DNA from: Actinopolyspora saharensis
GTDB lineage: Bacteria > Actinomycetota > Actinomycetes > Mycobacteriales > Pseudonocardiaceae
Direction: 5' to 3'
DNA: 64,000 bases
Assembly (NCBI RefSeq): GCF_900100925.1
Contig: NZ_FNKO01000002.1
Location: 2,294,001 to 2,358,000, forward strand
Part shown: positions 37,461 to 49,056 of the stretch, piece after piece
How positions within the stretch are numbered: the first letter of the stretch is position 1
Layout of the letters: every line of letters starts with the position of its first letter
Made by a program: the position numbers and the translations under genes
Notes under the pieces: model-generated
Databases searched by the model: none
Told to the model about the DNA's origin: nothing
What the model saw: only the letters and a program-made list of their open reading frames with translations

Positions 37461-37637
37461 GGTCACCACTCCTCGTCGACTGTGGCTCCGCACTCCGCGG
37501 GCCGTTATCTTCCGCACCCCGAAGAGCTCGGAATGGAAAAACACGGCCCGTGCGGGACCGTGCTGGTAGCGACAATAACACGAAACAGGGCGTGCTGTGA
37601 GTGATTTCGTCAGCACCTCCGGCGTGCGGAGGTAACT

Positions 37638-38087
37638 TCACCCGGATGGCCGTTCGTTCGGATCGAGGTAACGGGGGACATCATAGGAGCAGCCGAAGAC
37701 CTCCCCGGTGACGGGTGGGGCCGAGGTGTTCAGCACGGTGCGGCGGTAGGTGGTCGGCTGCCCGGCGGGGAGGTAGACCTCGGCCCGTCCGACCTCCTTG
37801 CCCGAGTGCCCCCTGGCGCGGACCACGCACTCGGCCGATCGGGTGGGATCGTCGCGCCGGACCTCCAGGGTGATCCGGACCGATTCGTCACGGACGTCGA
37901 AGGTGGCGGCCTTGCCCTCGATGGGGGCGCTGCCGAAGTTGGAGTAGGCGGCCACCGAGGCCCCGATCCCCGCGAGCAGCACCAGCGTGCCCAGCACCCA
38001 CACGGGCCACCGCCTGCCGCGGCCCTTCCGGGGGGAGCCGTACCTGCCTTCGGGGGGTCCGCCGGGGGTCTCGGATGAACTCGTCAC
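37638..38087 (-). CDS. DUF4307 membrane protein
   Basis: 149 residues: hydrophilic basic N-terminus, one membrane segment (about 32-52, VWVLGTLVLLAGIGASVAAY), and an extracytoplasmic domain of about 95 residues containing VRITLEVRRDDPTRSAECVVRARG and a second Cys near the end (EVFGCSYDVP), possibly a disulfide. Function unknown; conserved next to mca. GTG 38087 (VTSSSETPGG). Confidence 0.82.
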   Translation of the reverse strand: MTSSSETPGGPPEGRYGSPRKGRGRRWPVWVLGTLVLLAGIGASVAAYSNFGSAPIEGKAATFDVRDESVRITLEVRRDDPTRSAECVVRARGHSGKEVGRAEVYLPAGQPTTYRRTVLNTSAPPVTGEVFGCSYDVPRYLDPNERPSG

Positions 38088-38268
38088 GGTCTTCGCCTCT
38101 CGACGTCCTGTCGGATCGCCTGGTCCGGAGCCGAACCTGCCTCCCACCGGTGTCACCGTTCGGGAACAATGGAAGGGCACCTTCGGTTGAGTATCCCTGG
38201 GGTGTGCCGCCCGTACTCGGTGGGGGCGGTACAGGTGTCGACAGCCAGACGGGAAGGATTACCGGACA

Positions 38269-39150
38269 ATGGCGGAGAGGCTTCGCCTGATGACTGTGCA
38301 CGCCCATCCGGACGACGAGTCCAGCAAAGGGGCGGCCAGCACGGCGCGTTACGCCGCGGAGGGAAACGACGTGATGGTCGTCACCTGCACCGGCGGTGAG
38401 GCGGGCAGCATTCTGAACCCTGCGATGGATCGGCCGGGTGTGGTCGAGAAGATGCCGGAGATCCGGCGCGAGGAGATGGCCCGCGCGGCCGAGATACTCG
38501 GTGTGCAGCACCGGTGGATGGGCTTCGTGGACTCCGGTCTCCCCGAGGGAGATCCCCCGCCACCGCTGCCGGAGGGGTGCTTCGCCCGGCAGCCGCTGGA
38601 GGTGCCCACGGCGGAGCTGGTGCGGCTCGTGCGCGAGTTCCGCCCGCACGTGGTGGTTACCTACGACGAGACCGGCGGGTACCCGCATCCCGATCACGTG
38701 AAGTGCCACGAGGTGTCGATGGAGGCCTTCGACGCCTCCGGCGACCCCGAGCGCTTCCCGGAGCAGGGGCAGCCGTGGCAGCCGTTGAAGTTGTACTATT
38801 GCCACGGTTTCTCGCGCAGGCGCATGGAGCTGTTCCACGATTCGCTGCTCGAGCGCGGCCTCGAGTCGCCCTACGAGGAGTGGCTGCGCAAGTGGGACGG
38901 ATCCCGTCCGGACCCCTACGAGCGAGTGACCACGCAGATCGAGTGCGCGGACTACTTCGAGGTGCGCGACGAGGCGCTGCGGGCCCACGAGACCCAGATC
39001 GATCCGAACAGCCGTTGGTTCGCGGTGCCGTTGGACATCCAGCGTTCCGTCTGGCCCACTGAGGACTACGAGCTGGTGCGATCGCTGGTGGACACGACGT
39101 TGCCGGAGGACGACTTGTTCGCCGGAGTGCAGGAGCGAGTGCACGCATGA
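38269..39150 (+). CDS. mca: Mycothiol S-conjugate amidase
   Basis: 293-residue zinc amidase. It cleaves mycothiol conjugates of electrophiles and drugs to a mercapturic acid and GlcN-Ins. Zinc motif [12 protein letters not shown] (residues 10-21) with the further ligand in [29 protein letters not shown] also matches the family, and the insert [14 protein letters not shown] fits Mca better than MshB. It indicates that the organism makes mycothiol. It overlaps the next gene by four bases. Confidence 0.95.
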   Translation: MAERLRLMTVHAHPDDESSKGAASTARYAAEGNDVMVVTCTGGEAGSILNPAMDRPGVVEKMPEIRREEMARAAEILGVQHRWMGFVDSGLPEGDPPPPLPEGCFARQPLEVPTAELVRLVREFRPHVVVTYDETGGYPHPDHVKCHEVSMEAFDASGDPERFPEQGQPWQPLKLYYCHGFSRRRMELFHDSLLERGLESPYEEWLRKWDGSRPDPYERVTTQIECADYFEVRDEALRAHETQIDPNSRWFAVPLDIQRSVWPTEDYELVRSLVDTTLPEDDLFAGVQERVHA

Positions 39151-39668
39151 CGGTGCTTGGGTATACGGCGGTGCTCGCGACGGAGGCGCGTCCTGCGCTC
39201 TCCGTGCTGGCGCAGGACTCCGGACCGGGAGTGGAGAGCGACAACTTCGGCAAGTCCACCCCGTTGGGCTTGTTCCTGGTCCTGGTGCTGCTGATCGCGA
39301 TCGCCTTCCTGGCCCGCTCGTTAAGCAAGCAGCTGCGCAAGGTGCCGGAGCGGTTCGACGAGCAGCGGGCCGCGGCAGCCGCTCCCGCGCGGGTCAGGCG
39401 AGCCGAACGCGCCCGTGCTGCTGCGCAGGGCACGGGCGAGTCGGACGAGGGCACCGCCGAACCCGCGGTCGCGGAGGAGGCCACCACTTCCGCGGAGTCG
39501 GGACGGTCCTCCGAATCCGGGGATTCCGGAGGGGAGCTCTCCGCCCAGGAGACCGCGACGCGGAAGAAGGCCACCACGCAGGACGCCGCCGCGGGCGACT
39601 CCGCCGCGGGCGACTCCGCCGCGGGCGAGGACTCCGCGGAGTCTCGTGGGCGGGGGCGTGAGGCTTGA
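39147..39668 (+). CDS. Small membrane protein downstream of mca
   Basis: 173 residues; one membrane segment about 40-60 ([20 protein letters not shown]) followed by [10 protein letters not shown], conserved in the Rv1083-type proteins that follow mca. The C-terminal half is Ala/Glu/Ser/Thr-rich and includes the tandem repeats [16 protein letters not shown]. Coupled to mca by an ATGA overlap. Function unknown. Confidence 0.78.
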   Translation: MTVLGYTAVLATEARPALSVLAQDSGPGVESDNFGKSTPLGLFLVLVLLIAIAFLARSLSKQLRKVPERFDEQRAAAAAPARVRRAERARAAAQGTGESDEGTAEPAVAEEATTSAESGRSSESGDSGGELSAQETATRKKATTQDAAAGDSAAGDSAAGEDSAESRGRGREA

Positions 39669-39752
39669 GCGGAACTCTCCCGCCGAGCGGTCGCGGGAGT
39701 TCCCGCTCACATCCGCGTGGAACGGCCCGCACGGGCGGACCGTTCCGCGCGG
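39666..39752. terminator. Double hairpin between convergent genes
   Basis: A first imperfect stem (about 39666-39709, ends GAGCGG and CCGCTC) is followed by a second (about 39716-39752, GGAACGG pairing with CCGTTCC). Each probably terminates one of the two converging transcription units. Confidence 0.6.
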
Positions 39753-39757
39753 AGTGA

Positions 39758-42394
39758 TCACAACCGGGGATCCACCGGGTCCGACTCGAGCGCCAGCACG
39801 GCGGAGACGCACTCGTGGATTCGCCACAGCGGTTCACCGGCGGCGAGCCGGTCGAGCGCCTCGAGTCCCAGGCCGTGCTCGCGCAGCGCGAGCGATCGTT
39901 TCCTGCCCAGGGAGCGCTTCCGCAGTCGCTCCAGGTTGTGCGGTTCGGTGTACTCCGGCCCGTAGACCAGCCGCAGGTACTCCCCGCCCCGCACCTTCAC
40001 CCCGGGTTGGACCAGCCCGTTCCGGCCGCGCAGCGCGGCCGTGCGCGGTTTGACGACCACGCCCTCCCCGCCCGCGGCGGTCAGTTCCTCCCACCACTCG
40101 GTGGCCGCGGCGACAGAACCCGCGTCGTCGATGTCGACCGCTCGTCTCCCGGTCGTGCGGAACAGCCCCGGATCGGCCGCCGCGAGCCGGTCGGCCGTGG
40201 CCAGGTGCCACTCCTGCTCGCTGTCGCCGTACGCCCGCCCCTCGCTCGCCAGCACCCGGAACGGCGCGAGCCGCACCCCCTCGATCCCGTCGACCGGGTG
40301 GCAGTGCGCGCGGTAGGCCGTGCGGAAGCGCTCGACATCGGCCTGCCTGGACTCGAACCGGGTCCGCAACGCGGCCACGCCGACTCCGCGCCGCTCCGCC
40401 TCGCGCAGGCCGCGCAGCGTGCTCCGCAGCGCGCTCTCACCCGCCGTGGCCGGGCCCGCGTACTGCTCGTCGATCAGCCCCGCGGCCTTGGCGTTCCAGG
40501 GCAGCAACTCCGCGTCCAGCAGCAACCAGTCGGTGCCCAGCTCTTCCCACAGGCCGGTCCGGCCCACGGCGGCGTGGGATCGGGCGAGCAGCGCGGCCGA
40601 GGTCGGCTCGTCGAAGAACGCCCGTCCGGTGCGGGTGTGGACCACTCCCGGCGTGCCCGCGGGGCGGGGTTCGACCCCGAATCTCTCCCGCGCGGTGCGG
40701 TCGTCGCGGCACAGCAGTACCACGGCGCGCGAGCCCATGTGCTTCTCCTGGCACATCAGCTCCCGCACTCCCTGCTTCCGGTAGTCGGCGAAGGCCCGCT
40801 CCGGGTGTTCCAGCAGCTCACCCTCGGTCACCGTGGAGCAGGGCGGCATCGTCGGCGGCAGGTACAGCAGCAGCCGGGGGTCGATCGCGAACCTGCTCAG
40901 CACCTCCAGGGCGGCGGCGGACTGCTCCGCACCGATCGTGAGCCTGCCGTGGTGGCCGGTGTGCACCACGCGGCGTCCGGACACGTCACCGAGGTCGAGC
41001 GTTCCCGGTTCGCGGCGCGGGGTCCGCTCGGCGGGAGCGCGCCGCTCGCTGCTCTCCCGGGCGGCCGGCTCGTGGTTGCGCAGCGGACGTGCCGGTTCGC
41101 TGTAGACCCGCTCCGCCGGTACCGACACCGTCTCCCGCTCCGGGTAGCGCAGCGCGGTGAGCTCCCCGCCGAACACGCACCCCGTGTCCAGGCACATCGT
41201 GTCGTTGATCCACTCGGCGGAGGCCACCGGGGTGTGGCCGTACAGCACCGTCGCCCCGCCCCGGTAGTCCCTGGCCCAGGGGTAGCGCACCGGCAGTCCC
41301 CACTCGTCGGTCTCACCGGTGGTTTCGCCGTACATCGCGATCGCGCGCACCCGCCCGGAGGCCCTGCCGTGGTAGCGCTCCGGCAGCCCCGCGTGCGCCA
41401 CGACCAGGTTCCCGCCGTCCAGCACGTAGTGGGCGGTCAGCCCGTCGCAGAAGTCGCGGGCACGTCGGCGGAAGTCCGCGCCCAGCTCGTCGAGCTGCTC
41501 CAGCGTCTCCCGCAGCGCCTCCGAGATCCGCACCTTGCGGCCGTCGAGGGCCTTGACCAGCTTGTGCTCGTGGTTGCCGATGACCGCCAGCGCGTTGCCC
41601 GACCCGACCATGCCCATGACCAGCCGGAGGACGCCCGCGCTGTCCGGTCCCCGGTCCACCAGGTCGCCCAGCAGCAGCGCGCGTCTGCCCGCCGGGTGCT
41701 CGGCGTCGACCGCGTTCCCGTCGGCATCGCGCCGCAGCCGGTAGCCGAGCTTGCTCAGCAGTGCTTCCAGCTCGACGCGGCAGCCGTGCACGTCGCCGAT
41801 CACGTCGAACGGTCCGGTGTCGGAGCGGCGGTTGTTCAGCAGTCGGCTCCACCGGAGTTCCGCCGAGTCCGCCTCGGACTCGGAGCGGAGCACGTGCACC
41901 CGGCGGAAGCCCTCCCGGCGCAGTCTCTTCAACGAGTGGCGCAGGTCCTTGCGCTGCCGCCGCACCACACCCGGACTCGGGGCCTCCGGGCGCTCGGCGT
42001 TGCGCCGGAGGCAGACGCTCTCGGGCATGTCGAGCACCACGGCCACCGGCAGCACGTCGTGCTCCCGGGCGAGCCGGATCAGCGACTCCCTGGCGTGGGT
42101 GTGCACGTTCGTGGCGTCCACGACGGTCACCCGGCCCGCAGCCAGCCGTTTGCCCGCGATGTGGTGCAGCACCTCGAAGGCGTCGGCCGTCGCGGCCTGG
42201 TCGGTGGGGTCGTCGGCCACCATCGCGCGGCAGTGGTCGCTCGACAGCACCTGGGTTCGCGGGAAGTGCCTGGCGGCGAAGGTGGACTTGCCGGAGCCGG
42301 AGGCACCGACGAGCACGATCAGCGCGAGCTCGGGCAGCTCCAGCTCGGTCCCCGCCGAATCCGCGCTCGCGTCCCCGGTCTCGGTCTCGGTCAT
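39758..42394 (-). CDS. pnkp: Polynucleotide kinase-phosphatase (bacterial Pnkp)
   Basis: 878-residue end-healing and sealing enzyme for RNA repair. Kinase domain first: P-loop GASGSGKST (30-38) and a lid rich in Arg. Metallophosphoesterase domain next (about 175-440): VIGDVHG, LLLGDLVDRGPDS, VIGNHEHK. Last is an adenylyltransferase/ligase-like domain with the nucleotidyl lysine in QEKHMGSRAV, active in characterised systems only with Hen1. It starts at ATG 42394, overlapping the hen1 stop (ATGA). The longer frame that opens at 43906 is only a shadow of hen1. The two products form a heterotetramer in characterised bacteria, repairing RNAs cut by ribotoxins. Confidence 0.95.
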   Translation of the reverse strand: MTETETGDASADSAGTELELPELALIVLVGASGSGKSTFAARHFPRTQVLSSDHCRAMVADDPTDQAATADAFEVLHHIAGKRLAAGRVTVVDATNVHTHARESLIRLAREHDVLPVAVVLDMPESVCLRRNAERPEAPSPGVVRRQRKDLRHSLKRLRREGFRRVHVLRSESEADSAELRWSRLLNNRRSDTGPFDVIGDVHGCRVELEALLSKLGYRLRRDADGNAVDAEHPAGRRALLLGDLVDRGPDSAGVLRLVMGMVGSGNALAVIGNHEHKLVKALDGRKVRISEALRETLEQLDELGADFRRRARDFCDGLTAHYVLDGGNLVVAHAGLPERYHGRASGRVRAIAMYGETTGETDEWGLPVRYPWARDYRGGATVLYGHTPVASAEWINDTMCLDTGCVFGGELTALRYPERETVSVPAERVYSEPARPLRNHEPAARESSERRAPAERTPRREPGTLDLGDVSGRRVVHTGHHGRLTIGAEQSAAALEVLSRFAIDPRLLLYLPPTMPPCSTVTEGELLEHPERAFADYRKQGVRELMCQEKHMGSRAVVLLCRDDRTARERFGVEPRPAGTPGVVHTRTGRAFFDEPTSAALLARSHAAVGRTGLWEELGTDWLLLDAELLPWNAKAAGLIDEQYAGPATAGESALRSTLRGLREAERRGVGVAALRTRFESRQADVERFRTAYRAHCHPVDGIEGVRLAPFRVLASEGRAYGDSEQEWHLATADRLAAADPGLFRTTGRRAVDIDDAGSVAAATEWWEELTAAGGEGVVVKPRTAALRGRNGLVQPGVKVRGGEYLRLVYGPEYTEPHNLERLRKRSLGRKRSLALREHGLGLEALDRLAAGEPLWRIHECVSAVLALESDPVDPRL

Positions 42395-43788
42395 GATGTC
42401 GTTCCCCCGTCGGAGAGGTCGTCTCGGGTAAACACGGCCAGCTGAGTGGGCTGTCCGAGCCGCTGGTCGGCTTCGCCGACGCCGCTGGAGGTCGCCGTGT
42501 ATCCGTGGGTGCTCGCGACCCGCCGCGTCCACTCCGTGAACTCGGCGCGGTCGAACTCGAAGCGGTGATCGGGATGGCGCGTCCCGCCGACCAGCTCCGG
42601 GAAGTGCGCGTTGTACTCCGAGTTCGGGGTGGTCAGCACCACCAGGGCCGGGCGCGCGTGCCCGAACACCGCGTGTTCCAGCGCGGGCAGCCGCTCCGGG
42701 TCGACGTGCTCGATCACTTCCATGAGCACGGCGGCGTCGTAGCCGGTCAGGCCGGAGTCGGTGTAGGTCAGCGCGGACTGGCGGAGCCGGATCCGGCGGT
42801 TCTCGCGTTCCGAGCGCCGCTCCAACCGCAGGGTGCGCTCGGCGGCCCGCAGCGCACGGGTGGAGACGTCCACCCCCAGGATCTCGCCGAACTCCGCGTC
42901 GTCGAGCAGGTCCCGCAGCAGTTTGCCGTCGCCGCACCCCAGGTCGGCCACCGAGCGGGAGCCGGTAGCGCGCAGCACTTCCAGCACGGCGGCCCGGCGC
43001 TGCGCGGCCAGCGGGCGCGTCTCGGTGGCGTCGTCCTCGTGGTCGGTGCCCGCACCATCGGTGAGCCGGCGCAGCGCCTCGTCCACCAGCGGTCGCGCGT
43101 GCACCAGGTAGCGCCCGCTGATCAGCTCCCGCTCGGGGTGGCTCGCCAGCCAGGCCCCGCCCGCGCGCAGCAGCTTGTCGATCTCGTCCTGGTCGACCCA
43201 GTAGTGCTTGGCGTCGTCGAGCACCGGCAGCAGCACGTAGAGCTGGTTCAACGCCGCGGAGACGGTGTGCTCGCCGCGCAACGTGAGCCGCCCGTACCGA
43301 GTAGCTCCCCGGTCGGGATCGTGCAGCACCTCGTGCTCGACTTCCCAGCCCAGCGGTTCGAACAGGCGGCGCGGCAGTTCCGGCTCCCGGCCGTGCGGCA
43401 CGGCGGGCAGCTCGATCCGCAGCGGTACGGCTCGGGTGGCCAGTTCGGGCCGTGCCGCGCAGCGGCCGGCCAGGGCGGTCCGGAACACCTTGCCCAGCGC
43501 CACCGCCAGCAGCGAGGAGGCCACGTAGGGGCGGTCGTTGACGTAGGGTCCCAGCGCCCGGGAACCGCCCTGGCGGGCCTGCCGCGCCAGCTCCACCGGA
43601 TCGGTCTCCAGCAGCAGCGCCGCGGTGCACTCGTGTTCGTCGGCGCGCGGGTAGTACACGTGCGCCCTGCCCGCCATCACGTCGAAGGACTGCGCCCGGT
43701 CGGGATGCTTGTGCAGCAGGAACCCCAGATCGCTGGCCGGGCCTTCCCCCAGAGTGGTGCTCAACGTCAACAACACGGGCATCAGCAT
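42391..43788 (-). CDS. hen1: RNA 3'-terminal ribose 2'-O-methyltransferase Hen1
   Basis: 465 residues. N-terminal half (about 1-240): LSTTLGEGPASDLGFLLHKHPDRAQSFD-type start that also activates the Pnkp ligase. C-terminal methyltransferase (about 275-455): SAM motif VADLGCGDGKLLRDLL and metal site AVLMEVIEHVDPERL. It marks the 3' end at the cut before sealing, so that the repaired RNA cannot be cut again there. ATG 43788 or the second ATG at 43782, which has GAGG at better spacing. First gene of the operon with pnkp. Confidence 0.95.
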   Translation of the reverse strand: MLMPVLLTLSTTLGEGPASDLGFLLHKHPDRAQSFDVMAGRAHVYYPRADEHECTAALLLETDPVELARQARQGGSRALGPYVNDRPYVASSLLAVALGKVFRTALAGRCAARPELATRAVPLRIELPAVPHGREPELPRRLFEPLGWEVEHEVLHDPDRGATRYGRLTLRGEHTVSAALNQLYVLLPVLDDAKHYWVDQDEIDKLLRAGGAWLASHPERELISGRYLVHARPLVDEALRRLTDGAGTDHEDDATETRPLAAQRRAAVLEVLRATGSRSVADLGCGDGKLLRDLLDDAEFGEILGVDVSTRALRAAERTLRLERRSERENRRIRLRQSALTYTDSGLTGYDAAVLMEVIEHVDPERLPALEHAVFGHARPALVVLTTPNSEYNAHFPELVGGTRHPDHRFEFDRAEFTEWTRRVASTHGYTATSSGVGEADQRLGQPTQLAVFTRDDLSDGGTTS

Positions 43789-43931
43789 GCCTCGCGATCT
43801 CCGCGCCGCGCAGCCGATTTCCGATACGGGGTCGGTCCCTTTTCCCGCTCGGCGTTCGGGCTGCCGTGCACCGCGACGACGGGCGTTGATTCCGCGAATT
43901 CGGCACCCGCCTCCGAACCTCGCCCCTTACG

Positions 43932-44990
43932 ATGAGGTCGTTGAAGATCGAGAGCTTTTCCGGGGCCGTTCCCGGTGGTCGGGGCGGAACGTGGAAACGA
44001 AGGCTGCGAACGGCGCTCTACCTGTGCGGGCTCGCCGGGGTGGCTTCGGCGCTGTGGGCGAGCAGCATCAGGGCCGACCTGTTCAGCCCGTGGGCACAGC
44101 TGTCGGCGCTGCGCCCCCAGCTGAACGTGCTGGTTCTGCTGATCGCCGCGGTGCTGCTGTGGCGGCGGCGCTTCGTGGTCTCGGCGTTGACGCTGGTTAC
44201 CGCGCTGGTTTCCACGATCGGGATGCTGCCCCCGACCTGGGGGAGGAGCGGGCCGGTCTCGTCCGGTGCGAGCTCGGTCGGGATAGCGGTCTTCAACGTT
44301 TCCGCCGACGGCGCCGACCTGGCCGAGATCGCCCGGGAGATCCGAAGCGCCGACCCGGAGGTGGTCTCACTGCCCGAGGCCTCCAGGGATTACGCCGGAA
44401 AGTTGGTCGACAGGCTCACCCGAACGGGGGACGAGTACGCGTACGAGACGGACGCCCCGCTGGTCGATGACTTCGAGCATCCGGTCCGCAGGCGGACCGG
44501 TCCGTACCCCACCTCGCTGCTGGTGAAGCAGGAACTCGAACCGGAGTTCGGCACCGAGAACGTCGCGGGCTCGCTGGGCACGCTCGACGCGAGGATCAAC
44601 GGTTCGGCGGTGCCCTGGCACGTGGCCGCCGTGCACCCATCGCCGCCGCTTCCGGGTGCGACGTCGGGTTGGTGGTCCAGCCACAGCCTGCTCGAGGAGT
44701 ACTGCGCCGCGGACGAGCCGTTCGTGCTCGCAGGGGACTTCAACTCCACGTTGAACCAGGGGCCGATGCGGCGACTGGCCTCCAGCGGATGCACGGACGT
44801 CGGCCGCACCGCGGGTACCGGGTTGAGCACGACCTGGCCGTCCTCCCCGCCGGAGTTCCTCGGGATCACGATCGACCACGTGCTCGTCGGGGGAAGCGAG
44901 GTGGCCGCCGCCGACTACCGGACGGTCGACATCAGCGGCACCGACCACAGAGGGCTGATCACCGAAGTGGAGCTGTCGCGGCTGAACTGA
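43932..44990 (+). CDS. Membrane-anchored endonuclease/exonuclease/phosphatase family protein
   Basis: 352 residues. Three hydrophobic segments in the first 105 residues, then an EEP-fold domain: [14 protein letters not shown] start, [14 protein letters not shown] (metal Glu), [12 protein letters not shown] (His), [12 protein letters not shown] (Asp, Asn), [10 protein letters not shown] and [15 protein letters not shown] (final Asp-His). All catalytic positions are present. Members act on phosphodiesters, lipids or nucleic acids outside the membrane; the substrate is not predictable. Divergent from hen1 (143 bases), so possibly co-inserted. Confidence 0.83.
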   Translation: MRSLKIESFSGAVPGGRGGTWKRRLRTALYLCGLAGVASALWASSIRADLFSPWAQLSALRPQLNVLVLLIAAVLLWRRRFVVSALTLVTALVSTIGMLPPTWGRSGPVSSGASSVGIAVFNVSADGADLAEIAREIRSADPEVVSLPEASRDYAGKLVDRLTRTGDEYAYETDAPLVDDFEHPVRRRTGPYPTSLLVKQELEPEFGTENVAGSLGTLDARINGSAVPWHVAAVHPSPPLPGATSGWWSSHSLLEEYCAADEPFVLAGDFNSTLNQGPMRRLASSGCTDVGRTAGTGLSTTWPSSPPEFLGITIDHVLVGGSEVAAADYRTVDISGTDHRGLITEVELSRLN

Positions 44991-45027
44991 TCCGGTTCCC
45001 GGACGAACCGCGCGGCGGGAGCGCTGT

Positions 45028-45053
45028 CCGGGTGGGGCCGCGGCCCCACCCGG
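45028..45053 (+). terminator. Perfect 26-base palindrome after the EEP gene
   Basis: CCGGGTGGGGCCG directly followed by its reverse complement CGGCCCCACCCGG, 38 bases after the stop. Confidence 0.75.
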
Positions 45054-45126
45054 GTACCCCGTGCGTACGGGCCGCACCGGGGCGACCGGGCGGACAGCGA
45101 AGCTTGGAACGTGGGAGGCTGCGAAT

Positions 45127-47175
<2,049 letters not shown>

Positions 47176-47206
47176 CCGGCGCTCGGGTGGTCGACGAGCG
47201 CGGTTC

Positions 47207-47228
47207 GCGCCGGGGCTTTCCCCGGCGC
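47207..47228. terminator. Terminator between the DUF255 and hlyIII genes
   Basis: GCGCCGGGG-CTTT-CCCCGGCGC, 9 perfect pairs with a four-base loop between convergent genes. Confidence 0.75.
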
Positions 47229-47316
47229 TCCCGGGACCGAAACGCCCCGCTGCGCAGTCGGATCGGCAGCGGGGGCCGCCAAGTGACCACCCGAGCCAGC
47301 CGGGCCGCCGAAGTCC

Positions 47317-47994
47317 TCAGGAGTACAGGGCGAGCCAGATGGCTATGTGGTGACAGATCGCCGCGGCGGAGACCGCCGAGTGGAAGAACTCGTGGTAGCC
47401 GAACACCGCGGGCCACGGATCGGGGCGCCGGGTGGCGTAGCACACCGCCCCTCCCGTGTAGAGCAACCCGCCGATCACGATCAGCACCAGGGCCGCCACC
47501 CCCGCTGTGCTCAGCAGGTCGGGCAGCACGAACACCGCCACCCAGCCGAGGGCGATGTAGACCGGGACCCCGACCCAGCGCGGGGAGTTGGGCCAGGCGA
47601 GTTTCAGCACGACCCCGCCGAGCGCGCCGCCCCACACCACGGAGAGCACCACCGCGCCCGTGGTCGGTCGCATGGCCAGCATCGCCAGGGGGGTGTAGGT
47701 GCCCGCTATGAACAGGAAGATCATGGAGTGGTCGAGCCGACGCATCCACGTCCGAGCTCCGAGCGTCTTCCAGGTCTTGCGGTGGTACAGCGCGCTGACC
47801 CCGAACAGACCGAGAACGGTCGCGACGTAGACGGAAGCCCCGAGGGCCGCTTTGCCGGAGACGGTGGCGGCGGCCAGGACTATGAGAACGGCACCGGAGG
47901 CCAGCGCGCCCAGCGTCGACCAGGCGTGGATCCATCCGCGTAGGCGCGGTTTCACCGGCGCCGAGGACTGTCGGGAAAAGCTAGCCGTAGGCAC
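47317..47994 (-). CDS. Hemolysin III/PAQR-family membrane protein
   Basis: 225 residues, seven membrane segments. Conserved family motifs: GVSALYHRKTW, RRLDHSMIFLFIAGTYTPLAML, and HEFFHSAVSAAAICHHIAIWLAL, the His/Asp residues forming the zinc site. Members may be lipid hydrolases; being called hemolysin does not show it is lytic. GTG 47994 lies seven bases after TAGGCT (48002-48007), a leaderless arrangement. Counterpart of Rv1085c. Confidence 0.88.
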   Translation of the reverse strand: MPTASFSRQSSAPVKPRLRGWIHAWSTLGALASGAVLIVLAAATVSGKAALGASVYVATVLGLFGVSALYHRKTWKTLGARTWMRRLDHSMIFLFIAGTYTPLAMLAMRPTTGAVVLSVVWGGALGGVVLKLAWPNSPRWVGVPVYIALGWVAVFVLPDLLSTAGVAALVLIVIGGLLYTGGAVCYATRRPDPWPAVFGYHEFFHSAVSAAAICHHIAIWLALYS

Positions 47995-48001
47995 GGGGCC
48001 G

Positions 48002-48007
48002 AGCCTA
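48002..48007 (-). promoter_or_regulatory. Leaderless -10 box of the hlyIII-type gene
   Basis: TAGGCT on the minus strand, seven bases before GTG 47994. Confidence 0.45.
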
Positions 48008-48133
48008 CGGCAAGGGCGCTGCACTGTCCTCGGCTGCGGGGCCGACTCCGCGCGAGGGCGCACGGGGCGTCCGGCACGCGTGTTTCTGCGCGGCGACCGT
48101 GTGGTCACTTAACGAGTTGCTCCGCTGTCCGCG

Positions 48134-48139
48134 TAGTCT
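48134..48139 (+). promoter_or_regulatory. Leaderless -10 box of the prenyl diphosphate synthase gene
   Basis: TAGTCT with eight bases to GTG 48148. Confidence 0.45.
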
Positions 48140-48147
48140 CTTGAGAC

Positions 48148-48924
48148 GTGGCGCTCAAGGTTCGGCTACGGGAACTTGTCTACTATCTCTACGAATGGCG
48201 GTTGCGTCGTCAGCTGGAGGGGGCCCAGCACCCCAGGCACGTCGGCGTGATTCTGGACGGCAATCGCCGTTGGGCCAGAGAGGCCGGCTTGGACGCGGAC
48301 CACGGCCATCGCGCCGGGGCGCGCAAGATCTCGGACTTTCTCGGCTGGTGCAGGGAGAGCGAGGTGGAGGTTGTCACGCTGTGGTTGTTGTCCACCGACA
48401 ACCTCGGCCGTGCCAGCAAAGAGGTCGACTCGCTGCTGGAGATCATCGCCGGGGTGGTCGAGGAGATCACCCAGCCGGGCACTCCGTGGCGGGTGCGCGT
48501 GGTCGGGGCGATGGATCTGCTTCCGACCGAGATGGCGGCCCGCATCTCGGCAGCGGCGCTGCGTACCGAGAACCGTTCGGGGATGCAGGTCAACGTCGCC
48601 GTCGGGTACGGCGGTCGTCAGGAGATCGCGGACGCCGTGCGCAAGCTGCTGCAGCAGCACGCGGAGGCGGGAACCACCATCGAGGAACTGGCCGAGTCGC
48701 TCGATGTCGACCACATAGCCGAGCACCTGTACACCTCGGGGCAGCCCGATCCGGAGCTGGTGATCAGGACCTCGGGGGAGCAGCGGTTGTCCGGGTTCAT
48801 GCTGTGGCAGTCGGCGCACTCGGAGTTCTGGTTCTGCGAGACCTACTGGCCCGCTTTCCGCCGGGTGGATTTCCTCCGGGCGTTGCGCAACTTCTCCGCC
48901 AGACACCGCCGGTTCGGCGGCTGA
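48148..48924 (+). CDS. cis-Prenyltransferase, short-chain (Z-FPP synthase type)
   Basis: 258-residue UppS-family enzyme. Catalytic Asp in HVGVILDGNRRWARE, FLGWCRESEVEVVTLWLLSTDN, and the C-terminal IRTSGEQRLSGFMLWQSAHSEFWF with WPAFR. Position matches Rv1086, the Z,E-farnesyl diphosphate synthase that primes decaprenyl phosphate synthesis; chain length is inferred from synteny only. GTG 48148. Confidence 0.9.
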   Translation: MALKVRLRELVYYLYEWRLRRQLEGAQHPRHVGVILDGNRRWAREAGLDADHGHRAGARKISDFLGWCRESEVEVVTLWLLSTDNLGRASKEVDSLLEIIAGVVEEITQPGTPWRVRVVGAMDLLPTEMAARISAAALRTENRSGMQVNVAVGYGGRQEIADAVRKLLQQHAEAGTTIEELAESLDVDHIAEHLYTSGQPDPELVIRTSGEQRLSGFMLWQSAHSEFWFCETYWPAFRRVDFLRALRNFSARHRRFGG

Positions 48925-48969
48925 GTGCCCTTCCCGGTGCTGCGGGCGGGGACGTCACGGACGCGAAAG

Positions 48970-49001
48970 GGCGGGGTCGAACCGCGGTGTCCGACCCCGC
49001 C
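48970..49001. terminator. Terminator between the prenyltransferase and chaplin 1 genes
   Basis: GGCGGGGTCG (48970-48979) and CGACCCCGCC (48992-49001), 10 perfect pairs between convergent genes. Confidence 0.7.
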
Positions 49002-49056
49002 GCTTCATTCGGAACCGCCGGGCAGGCCGGCGTCACCGGAGCGTGGTTGCCGTTCG

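Noticed and set aside
39590..39650. Short tandem repeats in the gene after mca as a regulatory microsatellite
   Set aside because: They are in frame (AAGDS repeats) in a low-complexity protein tail and would not change the frame when copy number varies by whole units.
42395..43906. Open frame joining hen1 territory to pnkp as one 1382-residue protein
   Set aside because: Upstream of 42394 it is the wrong frame of hen1, without family similarity; hen1 is read in its own frame with complete motifs and an ATGA overlap to pnkp.
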